Below are positions 33,154 to 43,589 of a DNA stretch of 64,000 nt, piece by piece (positions within the stretch are counted from its first letter, which is position 1; each line of letters starts with the position of its first letter). Origin of the DNA: Bathynomus jamesi (lineage: Eukaryota; Arthropoda; Malacostraca; Isopoda; Cirolanidae); the NCBI GenBank assembly GCA_023014485.1, contig JAJOZX010009481.1, positions 1 to 64,000 of the forward strand, given 5' to 3'. The notes below the pieces were generated by a model, which ran no database searches, was not told the origin of the DNA, and worked only from the letters and a program-made list of their open reading frames with translations. A program made the translations under genes and the position numbers.

Positions 33154-33499
33154 TCAGCTTTGAACCAGAACTTTTTCTGGGTGGATACACAATCTTCACC
33201 AAGCTTTGTATCTGAAACATAGAAAATTATCAGTGAAATTCTAGTAGCCTATAACAGCTGTTACAATAGTTTTGTTTGGTAAGAAACCGGTCTGTTACGT
33301 TTGTACTACAGTGTATGTCCTGCACAGCTGTTCTGTACATAACCAGAAAACGAAAAAGTGGAAATTTTAACACTTAAACGTGATTTTTAGCAAACGTTCA
33401 AGAAAACCAACCCCTCCTAAAATTTAATTTTACATAGGAAACATGCTGCCAATCTTGAAATTCGCGCTTCAATGAGCATAATACACCCGATTGTACAGT

Positions 33500-34330
33500 T
33501 TGGGGGTAGCAAATTTCTTCAAACATGTGCCACCCTTAAATATTAATGAATTTAGCTCAAAATTCGGTTTAAGGTCTTTTTCTCTATAAAGAATGGGGAA
33601 ATGCCTCAGGAGCTCTTATTTGTGCATTTTAATTTTTTGCCATTAAACTGCACAAACAAAATTAAAATGCACAAATTGGTGTCCAAAAAATTCGGTCTCG
33701 GAAAATTCGGTTAGGTTAGGTCAGGTCGAAAAAATTGCCCCGAACTAATAATGCCCTTGAAGCAATTTCATTCCGCATTAAAATCATCAGTTACAAGCAG
33801 ACTAAAATTTCACATTTGCAACGAGGAGACAAGCCAAGTAAAAAGAGAAAATATGAAAGCTTGACTCGCGCATCGAAATACTTGCGCAAAAGTATGATGA
33901 AAGTGGTAAAATTGCCTTCTTAAAATCTGTTGCTCATAGCTTAATTTCATTTTAACTTTTCTTTTCGAGTCTCAAGACTGAATCTTCTTTTATGTTTTAC
34001 CCATTATTTAGGGTATCTTTTTTAGTTTTAAGTTTTAAACAACAAAATTCCTTTAATAAATCTTTTCAAATTCTCGTTTGTTTTCATTATAGCTGGCAAA
34101 TGTGATTTAAATATTTTTTACTATCTGAGCTCATAGATTTACTTCAATTTCCCGAGACCCCGACCGAGTTTCCCGAGACCCCGACCGAGTTTTCAGAGAC
34201 CGACCGAATTAAGCTCCTGATGCATTTTCTCTTTTCTTATATGTAAAAAGACCTCAGATCTGATTTTGAACTAAATCTATTAATATTTAAGGGTACCGCA
34301 AGTTGAAGAAATTTGCCACCCCAATCTGTG
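33500..34330. repeat. Nested inverted-repeat insert in element 1
   Basis: 33520-33640 is matched inverted by about 34205-34325 (AAATTTCTTCAAAC..., CTTAAATATTAAT..., CAAATAAGAGCTCCTGA-like). Between them, 33735-33923 encodes RTNNALEAISFRIK followed by HLQRGDKPSKKRKYESLT, which recalls the C-terminal R-T-N-N-A-L-E segment of MULE/FLYWCH-type transposases, but it is short and frameshifted. Probably a separate small element within element 1. Confidence 0.45.
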
Positions 34331-34405
34331 TAACGTGTGGGCAAATGTTGAGATATACTGTATATATTTTTCATTTTTTTGGACCACCCTAATATACACA
34401 ATGCA

Positions 34406-34664
34406 CCTTAGTTTTGCTTTCGCTCGAATTGTTCATTTTGACGAAGGTCAAGCTTGTTGCGCCACCTTAGACCTACACCTTAACGTGGAATCCGAACTAT
34501 GATCCACCATACGCGGTCATAAAATGCAAAGTCCTTGCCCAGATTCGAACTGACGCCCTCCTGAACAGCAGCCCAGCAATTTATCCACTAGGTAACCCAG
34601 CGTACCCATTTATCTACTAACCGGTTTTTACTGTGTGGGCGATGTCCACCACTACACCGAGGCA
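34406..34664 (-). repeat. Dimeric tRNA-derived SINE (type B), copy 2
   Basis: Minus strand: second tRNA-like head with an intact B box (AGTTCGAATCTGGG) and A box (TTACCTAGTGGATAAATTGC), tail ending GAACAATTCGAGCGAAAGCA. The first head is mostly reduced to CTCGGTGTAGTGGTGGACAT. It lies directly right of element 1. Confidence 0.75.
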
Positions 34665-34708
34665 CACACACACACACACACACACACCACACACACACAC
34701 ACACAGTA
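34665..34708. repeat. (CA)n microsatellite
   Basis: CA repeats with one CCA interruption. Confidence 0.95.
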
Positions 34709-35142
34709 TATGAGACAGAGAGAGGATGTCATTTGTTGAATGTCAAAATAAACAAGTTTGTTTGTTAAACTTACATTTGAATGTGTGTTTTTGTTTGTTT
34801 TAGACGTCGAAATAGAGTAAACGCTTAAAATTTTGACAAATAAAATATTGTAATTGATGTACATATTTTGCAGTTGACAGTAAATGTATACATTACTGTG
34901 TATATTTTTGAGTGTACACGTATAATTGTCATAATTATCTACGCTCGCGTACTTGCTCCCTCTTCTGCAACGTTATGCGCAATTGTATTGCGTTTGTATC
35001 GGGTCATATATTATGTAATAGCGTAATTTAGTAATGTACTTTACCGTGTCTATTACGGTGATACTGTAATTAAGAGGAGACATTACAGTATGGTACTCGA
35101 TTGTAACTGAAATGTATTGCGTAAATATGGTCTATTTTGCCC
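34709..35142. other. Nothing recognised
   Basis: AT-rich sequence without element ends or coding potential. Confidence 0.4.
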
Positions 35143-35346
35143 ACGGGATAGTCTTGCAACTTACGACTGACAACTTGGGTCGTAACGATTCGAGTCGCGT
35201 CTGATTTTATATTGACAGAATGGGACCCCCGCACACTGCAGTGACCGCGACCCGATTCTGTCAATGTCAAATTACACGCGACTCGAGTTGTCACGACCCA
35301 AGTAGTCAGTAGTCAGTTGTAAGACGATCCTCTGTGCGGCCGGCCT
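35143..35346. mobile_element. Foldback MITE with GGCCGGCCGCACAGAGG end
   Basis: CTTGGGTCGTAACGATTCGA and CTGACAACTTGGGTCG segments pair with inverted CGACTCGAGTTGTCACGACC at the right; inner GACAGAATGGGAC/GATTCTGTCAATGTC also pair. The right end reads TGTGCGGCCGGCC. Half of a related copy lies at 42001-42118. Confidence 0.7.
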
Positions 35347-35365
35347 TAACCACACGCATTTCAAT

Positions 35366-35388
35366 TCTTCTATCCACACACACACACA

Positions 35389-35440
<52 letters not shown>
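35366..35440. repeat. (CA)n(CT)n microsatellite
   Basis: Nine CA units followed by about 24 CT units. Confidence 0.95.
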
Positions 35441-35442
<2 letters not shown>

Positions 35443-35453
35443 CGATATATGTA

Positions 35454-35866
35454 CAGGGTGGGCCGTAAGTTTCCATACATAGGAAAAATAAACATTTTTT
35501 TATGGACAACCATTTTTATTTATATAATATGCTCTACATGGTTGCCATTGTTTTGAAAACACATTTCAATACGTGTTCCCCACTGTTGATGAACACGCAT
35601 TAGCACAGTTGACGTTATGCTTGTAATGGCGTTGGTGATACGTTCCTTTAGATGATTTATGTCTCGTATCTTTTCCTGATACACCATGGCCTTCAAGTGC
35701 CCCCAAAGATAGAAATCAAGGGGGGTGAGATCTGGGGATCTGGGAGGCCACTCCACAGGACCACGCCGACCAATCCAAGCATCCGGAAACTGCTGATCCA
35801 AATACCGACGCACGTGAAGACCATAATTTAAATTTTCCTATGTATGGAAACTTACGGCCCACCCTG
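35454..35866 (-). mobile_element. Mariner-type element, internally deleted
   Basis: CAGGGTGGGCCGTAAGTTTC and inverted GAAACTTACGGCCCACCCTG form the ends, extending ~35 bases. Only the transposase C-terminus remains (35520-35825). Confidence 0.85.
35520..35825 (-). pseudogene. DD41D-type transposase C-terminus
   Basis: Minus strand: HVRRYLDQQFPDAWIGRRGP, VEWPPRSPDLTPLDFYLWGH, LKAMVYQEKIRDINHLKERI and a tail ending NNGNHVEHII-stop. PPRSPDLTPLDF holds the third catalytic Asp; the rest of the core is missing. Confidence 0.85.
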
Positions 35867-35893
35867 TATATATATATATATATATATATATAT

Positions 35894-36269
35894 GAATAGA
35901 AACGACATAAGTGTTAAGGAACGTTTCTGCACACGAGGAGGAGAGATAACGAATAATGAAAAATGAGGCGAACCGCCCAGGAATCGAACCCAGGGCCTTC
36001 CAATTGCCGGTCGGACGCTCTACCATTATGCTACGGACCTCACTCAATCACAAATCGAAATTCTCCCACATAGGGCAGAAACCAATGCCCTATGTGGGAG
36101 AATTTCGATTTGTGATTGAGTGAGGTCCGTAGCATAATGGTAGAGCGTCCGACCGGCAATTGGAAGGCCCTGGGTTCGATTCCTGGGCGGTTCGCCTCAT
36201 TTTTCATTATTCGTTATCTCTCCTCCTCGTGTGCAGAAACGTTCCTTAACACTTATGTCGTTTCTATTC
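35894..36269. repeat. Perfect palindrome of two type-A-like SINE heads
   Basis: Two 183-base arms (35894-36076 and 36087-36269) are exact inverted copies around a 10-base spacer. Each arm contains a tRNA-like segment (+ strand 36122-36199, minus strand 35964-36041): A-box TAGCATAATGGTAGAGC, loop CCGGCAA and B box GGTTCGATTCC. The tRNA-like parts have weak acceptor pairing and lack U33, so they are SINE heads, not tRNA genes. Such a perfect arrangement is either recent or an assembly artefact. Confidence 0.85.
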
Positions 36270-36328
36270 ATTTATATACTGCGCGGTCATTGCAGTTATA
36301 TGCATATATATATATATATATATATATA

Positions 36329-39300
36329 GTGGTGGACCGGATATCCGCATCCGCATCATTTTTAACATCCGCATCCGCACTTTTGACTGCGGACGTTATG
36401 CGGATATTACCTCTAATAAATTATGCAATTTACAATTAAATTAGCTTATAAAGTAGCTTATAAAGTAGCTTATAAGGCGAGGCATGCACATTAGCGTGTA
36501 GCGTCATTGGGCAAAGTGTAACGGATCAAGAGAAACATTTCAGGTTTTGTACAATTGACCTCCCTAAATTCAAAAATGAAAACATTTTTTGTGACAAGCG
36601 CAACACCTCCTTTTTCGCATGTTAAAATCGTGAAAATTGCTAGTTACCCCATAACTTTTGGACGCTTGCTTTCCTACGGTTTGAGCTATCATTTGACCCC
36701 TTACAATGTACTGCTTTTCAGGAAAAATAGAAAAATTTATTTTTGGAATAAACATATACACTGTAGGTAGGTCGACTAGGTAGTTTTATTTAGTAAATGA
36801 TACATTAAAATCTTTAGTTTTAAATGACGGCATAAAGTCACGGGATTTAAGTACTGCTCTAATGTAACCATCTCTTGAATCCTTTCCATACACTGCCCCA
36901 AACGCTTCAGTTACCATCCTAACACAGCGTTCTACACCTTGGGAGTGACATGGTATCCGGACAACAAGGGGCTCTTCAGTGATCTTATCGAGTTGTTCGA
37001 CAGAGAACTGCTTCGTGAGTGGTGGTTCCATTGTGCACTCCTCCACTGGTGGAAGTAAATCTTTCAAATTCTGAGCACTTTGATCTTTGGTGGTCGAAAT
37101 TCTCTGACTTGCTGTTGAGCAGGTTTGGGAGCTCGTCGAATGGTCTTGATTACATCGATGGCCAATTTCCGGTTTGCTTGATCTGCATCTGCAAGCATTG
37201 CCAGTAGAACATTTTCAGGGTGAGCCCAATATGCATTTCTTTGGATCACAGGCCATGTGACAGTCTTGCTAGCTGGTGGCAGTAATCGTAGCAGCTAGAT
37301 TTGCTCCAGGAAATGTTTTGGGCCATCTGTGCACCTTGGATGGCACTTGATGCTAAACCACATGGGTCCATAGTGGCACACGACAAACTGTGTGAGTGAA
37401 TACAGTTCACTTGGCTGCGCCGGCTTTTCTCGTAGAAGATCTTCATTAATGACACCAGTCCTTATCGCTTTCATCATTCTGTAGAGGTAGGCTTGGTCAC
37501 GACTCAATTCAGTAAGGTCAACATCCGGGAGAGTGTGGCCATCAGCAATACATTGAATTCCTCTAGAGGAAAGTGGCAAACTTTCACATGTGGCCAAAGC
37601 TTTGCCAATTGGTCCTTTCCATTGAGTTGCAGATTCTGTTGGGCCGATGAGTTCCTTGCACAAGTGGTGCAGTGGGAGTTCATTTAAATGCAGACTACAG
37701 ATGAACCAGTGCAAAGGGCGACCCAGGCGGCACTCAAGCAGGTGTATTGCTCCACTTCTGTGCCCTGTGTTTGTGACTGTGCTGTCGGCTCCCACTGCAA
37801 TTATCTTGTCTGCAATACCCATTTCTTCAATCGCATTTTGAAGTCCATCCGCAATGACAGTGCCAGTTCCTCGTTCCAGTGTCAGATGGCTTAGATAGAA
37901 GGTTCCAGGTTCTCCGACCAGCACATACTGGTCCTCAACTTTCTTTGTGCTGTACCATTTGTTCCCCTTTTTCTCTCTGACAAGTGTCATGTCTTTCCGC
38001 CCATCAAAAAATAAAGCAGTGACTTCCACATCGTGGTAAGTTCCTGCTTCCTTCAGATCCCTCCGTACCTTCTGCCGTGCTCTCCATACTTTGTGGTAGT
38101 CAATTACGTTTATCTGATCATCAGAACTAATGATGCCATAGTCAACCAATGTTGCAGTGCTGATAGCTGCAGCAGCCCTGTTCGATACACCATACCGGTC
38201 AGCTTCCAAAGCAACAGTGGGAATCGGTGTGATGTTCCTGTCCTCCTGGGCACTATCACCCATCCACTCATCACCAACACTTTCACCACTGGAATCTGCT
38301 TCTGCTTGAGCTGATTCGACCACATCTGCAGAGGATGCTACCTCTTGCCGCTCCGTTTTTCTTCTATTCTCTTCTTCTTGTCTTTCTTGCATCCAATCCT
38401 CTCTTGACTTCCTTCTCTCCATCATCTGAGTCACATTCGTATCCACCCGACTGATCTGCATGATCCACGTGGTTCTCTGGTCGATCAGAAAGGCATGCTC
38501 TCGTCGTGGAACTTTCATTTCTTTTTCACAGCGGCATGCAGACAGATCATCGCATTGGCAGACAGCTATGTCAAACAATTGATTCAGGCTTTCCTCGAAC
38601 TTCTTGGTTTTTGTGGCCTGCTTGCCTTGCTTCGATGCTTGTGAGCCTTTATCCATCAATCGGAGCAGCTTGGTCTTCACATTCTTGATTGGCTGTGATG
38701 GAATGTTAGCACGATTCCAAAGGTCAATGAGTGTTTGGCATACCTCCGAAAGAATCTCCCTGTTGCTGGTGTATTTGTTCTCCTTCAAGAAGAGGAAATG
38801 CCTTGCAACTTGTATACGGGTTGGAAGTTCAGACAGAGGAAGCTCTGATAGTGGAGAACCAAAGACAATGTGACTGGCAGATCCCCGTGTTCTTTGCGTG
38901 CTCATTGTACCAGCAAAACTCAACAAGTATCACACAGGAACACTGAAACAAAAACACAAACGTATAAATAAAAAAATACATATGATTATGAGTATGTATA
39001 TATATATATATATATATAAGGCTTGGTTTATTGGTAAACAATAAGTTTACCAATATATATATATAAATATACTGCACACACATATGTATTATGTATATAA
39101 ATATCCATAGGTTATATATACACCTTAAGACATATAACAAACTTATAAACAATGTAAAACACAACAAAACAAAAATGTGTATAATGTATATATCACAAAA
39201 CGCACCTTTCGTTAGTACCTTGGGGTTTTTGAACACCCCATCCACAGAAAAAACACTCGTTTCTCTCAAGCGAGCTAGCGTAGAACTAAGAAATTCCAGG

Positions 39301-39861
39301 GGATGACTCACTGAGAATAATTAGAAAGCTGCCAGAAGTACCATGTCAGTCAGTGTTGCCAACTGTAATTAACAAGAATTTTGTATTTTTTACATGCGAA
39401 AAAGGTGGTGTTCTGCTTGTTGCAGAAAATTTTTGATTTCTTTTCTGAAATCAGCAAGGTTGATTGTACAAAACCTGAAATGTGCCTCCAGATCGCTCAT
39501 GATGCTACACGCTCATGCACATTTCATGCAAAGTATTAATTATTTATTAATGAACAAACAAATATATAAACCTCAAAATATAAATACGTGGTAACACAGA
39601 AAATTGAATGAAACTTGTTTCATTGAATTTTCTGTGGCTGAAACTCTTGAGAAAGTTATTATTTTTATCATAATGAAAACATTAATATTAATTTTAATTC
39701 TTATGCATTGCCTGCCATAATAGTAATATCACGAAATTTGAAAAATTGTCATATATTCATAATTCTATATTATATTGATTGACTAAATATCCGCATCCGC
39801 GGATATTGAAATTAAAGATCCACATCCGCAGATGTTGAAAAACTGACATCCGGTCCACCAC
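36329..39861 (-). mobile_element. Unclassified TA-flanked DNA transposon 2
   Basis: Ends GTGGTGGACCGGATATCCGC and inverted GACATCCGGTCCACCAC are flanked by TA (36327-36328, 39862-39863). The subterminal regions carry several ATCCGCATCCGC words at both ends. A long transposase-like gene on the minus strand (36786-38926) is related to that of element 1. A (TA)n tract with an inverted TTGGTAAAC pair lies upstream of the gene at about 38995-39065. It is less decayed than element 1. Confidence 0.8.
36786..38926 (-). pseudogene. Transposase-like protein of element 2, nearly intact
   Basis: About 713 codons from 38926 with only one stop (TAG near 37296) and one frameshift (near 37085). Order: N-terminal region (TRIQVARHFLFLKENKYTSN, LIDLWNRANIPS), Cys-rich CQCDDLSACRCEKEMKVPRR, a Glu/Arg-rich stretch, VTALFFDGRKDMTLVREKK, VGADSTVTNTGHRSGAIHL (37745-37800), WFICSLHLNELPLHHLCKEL, WKGPIGKALATCESLP, LSRDQAYLYRMM, MWFSIK, AYWAHPENVLLAMLADAD, and a C-terminal PCHSQGVERCVRMVTEAFGA then RDGYIRAVLKSRDFMP. 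FFDG and GADST are plausible catalytic Asp motifs. The likely role is a TA-specific transposase, inferred from the ends and copy pair. The start is either ATG 38926 or the later MSTQ. Confidence 0.8.
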
Positions 39862-39863
39862 TA

Positions 39864-40254
39864 CTGTAATATATATATATATACTGTGTGTGTGTGTATG
39901 TATGAGAGAGAAAGAGAGGGGGGGGTCGCTCTTCCCCCAACCTCTTGCAGCACAGGAGATGCATCTTTCATAACGAATACAAGAAACAGACAGAATCATC
40001 AATTCAAAAAGAGAGAGAGACCAATAAGGCTCTTGTCACAAAGATCAATGAAGTCGATTCTTGCATCTTGAAACCCTTCTTGATCTCTTCTGATCATCTG
40101 AAAATGAATCGCTATAAGTACTTCGGAGCTCTCGAATCGGTTTGGCTCAACAGGTTTTCAGTTCGATCGAAGGTGCAAGTCATTTTGCCTCGATTTATGT
40201 GAATAACGGACGATTTGCTTTGATAATGAATTAAGTATTAGCTCGTTGTATATA
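39864..40254 (+). other. (TG)n and an unrecognised 85-codon frame
   Basis: 39945-40202 is an open frame (MQHRRCIFHNEYKKQTESSI..., LKMNRYKYFGALESVWLNRF, ending VQVILPRFM) with no family I know. It sits between two transposons, has a Ser/Lys-rich start and no splice or promoter context that I can support. It may be a remnant of an element. Confidence 0.25.
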
Positions 40255-40918
40255 CAGGGTGTCCCATAAGTCCGGTCTCGTAGAAGAATTTATTTTAAAT
40301 TAAATTTACAGAAGGGATACATTGAAATTAAAACAAATGTTCAAATTGATGTCTTGTTTTGGGACCTTTGTTTTGTTACAGGTAGAATAACAAGTAATAG
40401 CTAATATGTTAGCGAGTTACATTCCCCAGGAGAAGGCGGAGGCCTTCCTAATATGGAAGCGAGTTATACTTATTAGACCTTCCTAATATGGAAACGAGTT
40501 AAACTCGTGAGGTAAAAGTCTCCGCTTTTTCCTCAGGAGTGTAACTAGCTTCCATATTAACCACTACGTGTTCTACCTGCAACAAAAAAAAAAGGTTCTT
40601 AAACAAGACCTCAATTTGAAAATTTTAGTTGTAATGTATTACTTTTGGAAATTTAAAATTAGCCCTTTAATGCCAAGTGTGTGAAATTTTCATCGTTAAC
40701 TTTGGAAGCAATTTTCGACCTTCCAGTTCCCAATGTGTGAAATTTAACACATTTCGTATTTTATTAATTATGAACAATAAAACTTTGTAAAATATATTTT
40801 TCACTTATTTTGGGTCCAATTAAACGATTTTTATATCCCAATTTTTTTTTTTTTACTTTTCGACTTAATTTGGGTATGAAAGGGTTAGTTTTCCTACGAG
40901 ACCAGTAAATATGACCTG
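40255..40918. mobile_element. Mariner-type MITE, copy 2
   Basis: CAGGGTGTCCCATAAGTCCG then GTCTCGTAG at the left; inverted CTACGAGACCAGTAAATATG then ACCTG at the right. It shares ends and the inner AACAAGTAATAGCTAATATG segment with 2196-2472 but carries an extra inverted block (TTCCTAATATGGAAGCGAGT units repeated) and a 250-base AT-rich insert. Confidence 0.75.
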
Positions 40919-41904
40919 TATATCTGTATAATACAGATGCATCAGACGGTAGAGTTTTTTCAAATAAATAATTATTAATGTAAACTTGGCCTCATTGCAG
41001 TGAGTTGAACTTTAATACAATTTTCTGGAATTTATGCTATAATTTGTAGGGGGGTTTGGGGGAAGGGGGAGGATTATTAATTAAAAATCTAAACAAGAGT
41101 ACAGTAAGGTGATAACACGAGTTACATTCCGAGAGAGAGTGCGATATCGCGGTCCGCGTTATCTATTATTAAAGATCTTTTGGGAAAATTAGGTTAGGTT
41201 CTGAAGACTCCACCAAAATGAAGGGCCTACGAATTTGAACAAAAATATTTTACTTTTACCTAAAATATTAAAGTACATCTAATATTGTGCGGTAGTATAT
41301 TGACCTCTTAAAATAAAATATTATAAGTAAATACGTAACTGTTATAACTGCGTAGAACTGCTACCTCTGATTGGTTGGGAGTGCCACGTGATACTATACG
41401 CGACTCATGCAGTTTCAAGGTCTCGGCTCACATCTGTCTCTTTCCGTCTGCAATTATTCTTGCAAATTTGGTGTCGTTTTCACAATCAAAATAATTGCGA
41501 TTTTTCGAGGAAATATTTTGGAAAAATCTGAGATACAAAATCGATTACATTATTCGGGATTACATTATTATTATTATCGATTACATTATTCGGGATTACA
41601 TTATTATTATCGATTACAATATTCAGATTCGGAAAAAGTTTGCCCCCCTTGAAAACTAAACTTCCGTAAATTCTTAAAAAAAAAAAAAAAAAATCTAATC
41701 AACAAATAATGATTGGGTTCTCTTTTTGAAAAATTATTTGTCATCATAAAGAATAAAATATCCAAAGAAAAACATTAACCAATTGTTAATTTATTTTTTT
41801 TTTTTTAGAAATTTTCTCGGTGAACTTTTTTCCGAAACTATACTTTAATTCACCTGAAAATATAAAGTATATGGGAACGTATTGAGGGAAGAGGTGTAAC
41901 AAAA
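40919..41904. other. Unassigned; short tandem TCGATTACATTATT repeats
   Basis: At 41539-41625 the unit CGATTACATTATTCGGGATT recurs two to three times. No gene is visible. Confidence 0.4.
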
Positions 41905-42000
41905 TTCTTTCTTCTGATGGATGACTTCCAATTTTGCTAAATTCGGACGATGGCCTGGAAACTCGCCCGATTTAAATCCTTGCGAAAATCTGGGTGTAAT
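41905..42000 (+). pseudogene. Tc1-like transposase remnant
   Basis: The + strand encodes WMTSNFAK with a shift, then RWPGNSPDLNPCENLGVI, the catalytic-Glu region of a Tc1-type transposase (W-x-G-N-S-P-D-L-N-P-x-E-N). It is interrupted at 42000 by a MITE half and a SINE. I see nothing else of its parent. Confidence 0.55.
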
Positions 42001-42118
42001 GCCGGCCGCACACAGGATCGTCTTGCGACTCACGACTGACGACTTGGGTCGTGACAACTCGAGTCGTGTTTAATTTTACAATGACAGAATGGGAGCCCCG
42101 CACACTGCAACGATCGCG
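42001..42118. mobile_element. Half of the GGCCGGCCGCACA foldback MITE
   Basis: GCCGGCCGCACACAGGATCG, CTTGGGTCGTGACAACTCGA and GACAGAATGGGAGCCCCGCA match one arm and the loop of 35143-35346. The second arm is replaced by the SINE that follows. Confidence 0.7.
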
Positions 42119-42262
42119 ACTGACTTATCTACCAACCAATTTTTTTATTGTGTGGAAAGATGAACATCTGGGTTTTGCTGCGAGCCGCCTGCCGTCACCG
42201 GGTCTCAATCCCGGAGCCGATGGATTCGTAGTCGGCGATACTAACCACTACACCACCATATT
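42119..42262 (-). repeat. Dimeric tRNA-derived SINE (type B), copy 3, first head only
   Basis: Minus strand: GGTGTAGTGGTTAGTATCGC (A box), CCGGGATTGAGACCCGG (B box), GCAGGCGGCTCGCAGCAAAA and a GGTTGGTAGATAA linker. The second head is missing. Confidence 0.75.
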
Positions 42263-43030
42263 TTTTTATTAATCCCCCCAAAACCAGTAAAGAACTTTGT
42301 TGCATTCTTCAGTCGCTTAACTAGTAGTGAGCTGCATTTCAATCTGATCAAGTATTTCCTTTGTCCGGACTTCATTCGGACATTTGGTATTAAAAATGTT
42401 TCAAGAGTCTTTCGTAGGAGAATACCTATTGAAATTTTCGAGACTTTCAGCTTTAAAACAAGTTCACTGACATGAAAGAAATAAAATAATTTATAATTAT
42501 TATTTTTAAAAATTTATAATTTCTCATTTATCATTTTTGGTTTTGTATCCAATGGCAACCGATTTCATTCCATTTGAGAGGACTTCCACGAAGAGTTTGT
42601 AGAGAGATTCACTGATTTGATTCATATTTTGTGAATCATGTTTCAATTAAATTCTGTATTTATTCTGTTATTTTATATCTTTACATTTTACTCTATTTTT
42701 ATTGTATTTTATTAAACTCATATTTTGTTCATATAATTTTAAATTTTTTCATATTTGGTCTAAAAATGGGTTTCAAGGTTATATCAAGTGTGTGTGTGTG
42801 TGTGTGTGTGTGTTTTAAAAATGCACCTGACCATACATGAAAAATGGACGACTGTAGAATTTAATAAAAAAAAAAAAAAAAAAATTGTTATAAATTATTA
42901 TTTCCCTTTCAGCTCACTGACTGACTTCTAAAATAATATAAAAATTTTTTTTATATAAAACTATATAGGATAGTTATAAAATATTTTATATCCAACTAGT
43001 AAATTATAATTTAGGTCTACCTTATTGTTA
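42263..43030. other. Nothing recognised; (TG)n at 42788-42812
   Basis: AT-rich sequence with a GT microsatellite and poly-A (42868-42884). No element ends. Confidence 0.4.
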
Positions 43031-43130
43031 GCCAGCTTCTTCAGTGGGTAACGCAGTTTCCCTGTAAACCAAGGGTCGAGAGTTCGACCCTCGATGGGAC
43101 TGGTGGTAATAATAATAATAATAATAATTC
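43031..43130 (+). repeat. Short tRNA-like SINE with (AAT)n tail
   Basis: AGTGGGTAACGC (A box), loop CTGTAAA, B box AGAGTTCGACCCTCG, and directly after it seven AAT units. The anticodon stem does not pair, so it is a tRNA-derived retroposon. Confidence 0.55.
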
Positions 43131-43589
43131 AGGAGGTACTGCACTAGTTGGCCTGAGCGTAGTTGCAATTTCTCGTTGTTAAAACTTATATACTCGTAAG
43201 AGATCCGTAAAAATATTCTGTAAATAATAAATATCGTCGTCTTTTGTAACCTTTTTTATAATTATTTTAATTAAGACTTTACGAGCTTTCATCAATTTGA
43301 ATTAATTTATTTATTTATAATTTTTAGAAGCCTACATTATGCTTCGTATATATAATTTGCTCTCATTTTGGAATTGACTGAATTAATTATTTCGCTCAGT
43401 TTACAGTAAATTGTATAAATCTTTCGGACCAATAAATATGGTTTCATTTCTATATTATTTCGACAATTTTTCGACCAATTTTATATCATTTCTGGAGCGT
43501 TTTCATTAAAATGAATCGCATTGAAGGCATTTGTGAAGATTTGACGAAAGTGATTGAGTAAAATTTACATCCAATTGTAAATTTTTACA
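43131..43589. other. Nothing recognised
   Basis: AT-rich, no reading frame or repeat assigned. Confidence 0.4.

Larger units (their letters stand above)
29953..34389 (-). mobile_element. Unclassified TA-flanked DNA transposon 1
   Basis: Terminal repeats AGGTGGTCCAAAAAAATGAA (left) and inverted TTCATTTTTTTGGACCACCC (right) are each flanked by TA (29951-29952, 34390-34391). Subterminal inverted segments occur (30060-30240 against 33320-33500). The minus strand carries a ~750-codon transposase-like gene at 30798-33153 that matches the gene in element 2 (36329-39861). The gene is much less AT-rich than its surroundings. I cannot assign it to a named superfamily. Confidence 0.75.

Noticed and set aside
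36122..36199. A functional tRNA gene (and its inverted twin at 35964-36041)
   Set aside because: Same reasons: SINE head inside a perfect palindrome, imperfect cloverleaf.
43031..43105. A tRNA-Tyr-like gene
   Set aside because: The loop could read GTA, but the anticodon stem does not pair and an (AAT)n tail follows, so it is a retroposed tRNA-like sequence.
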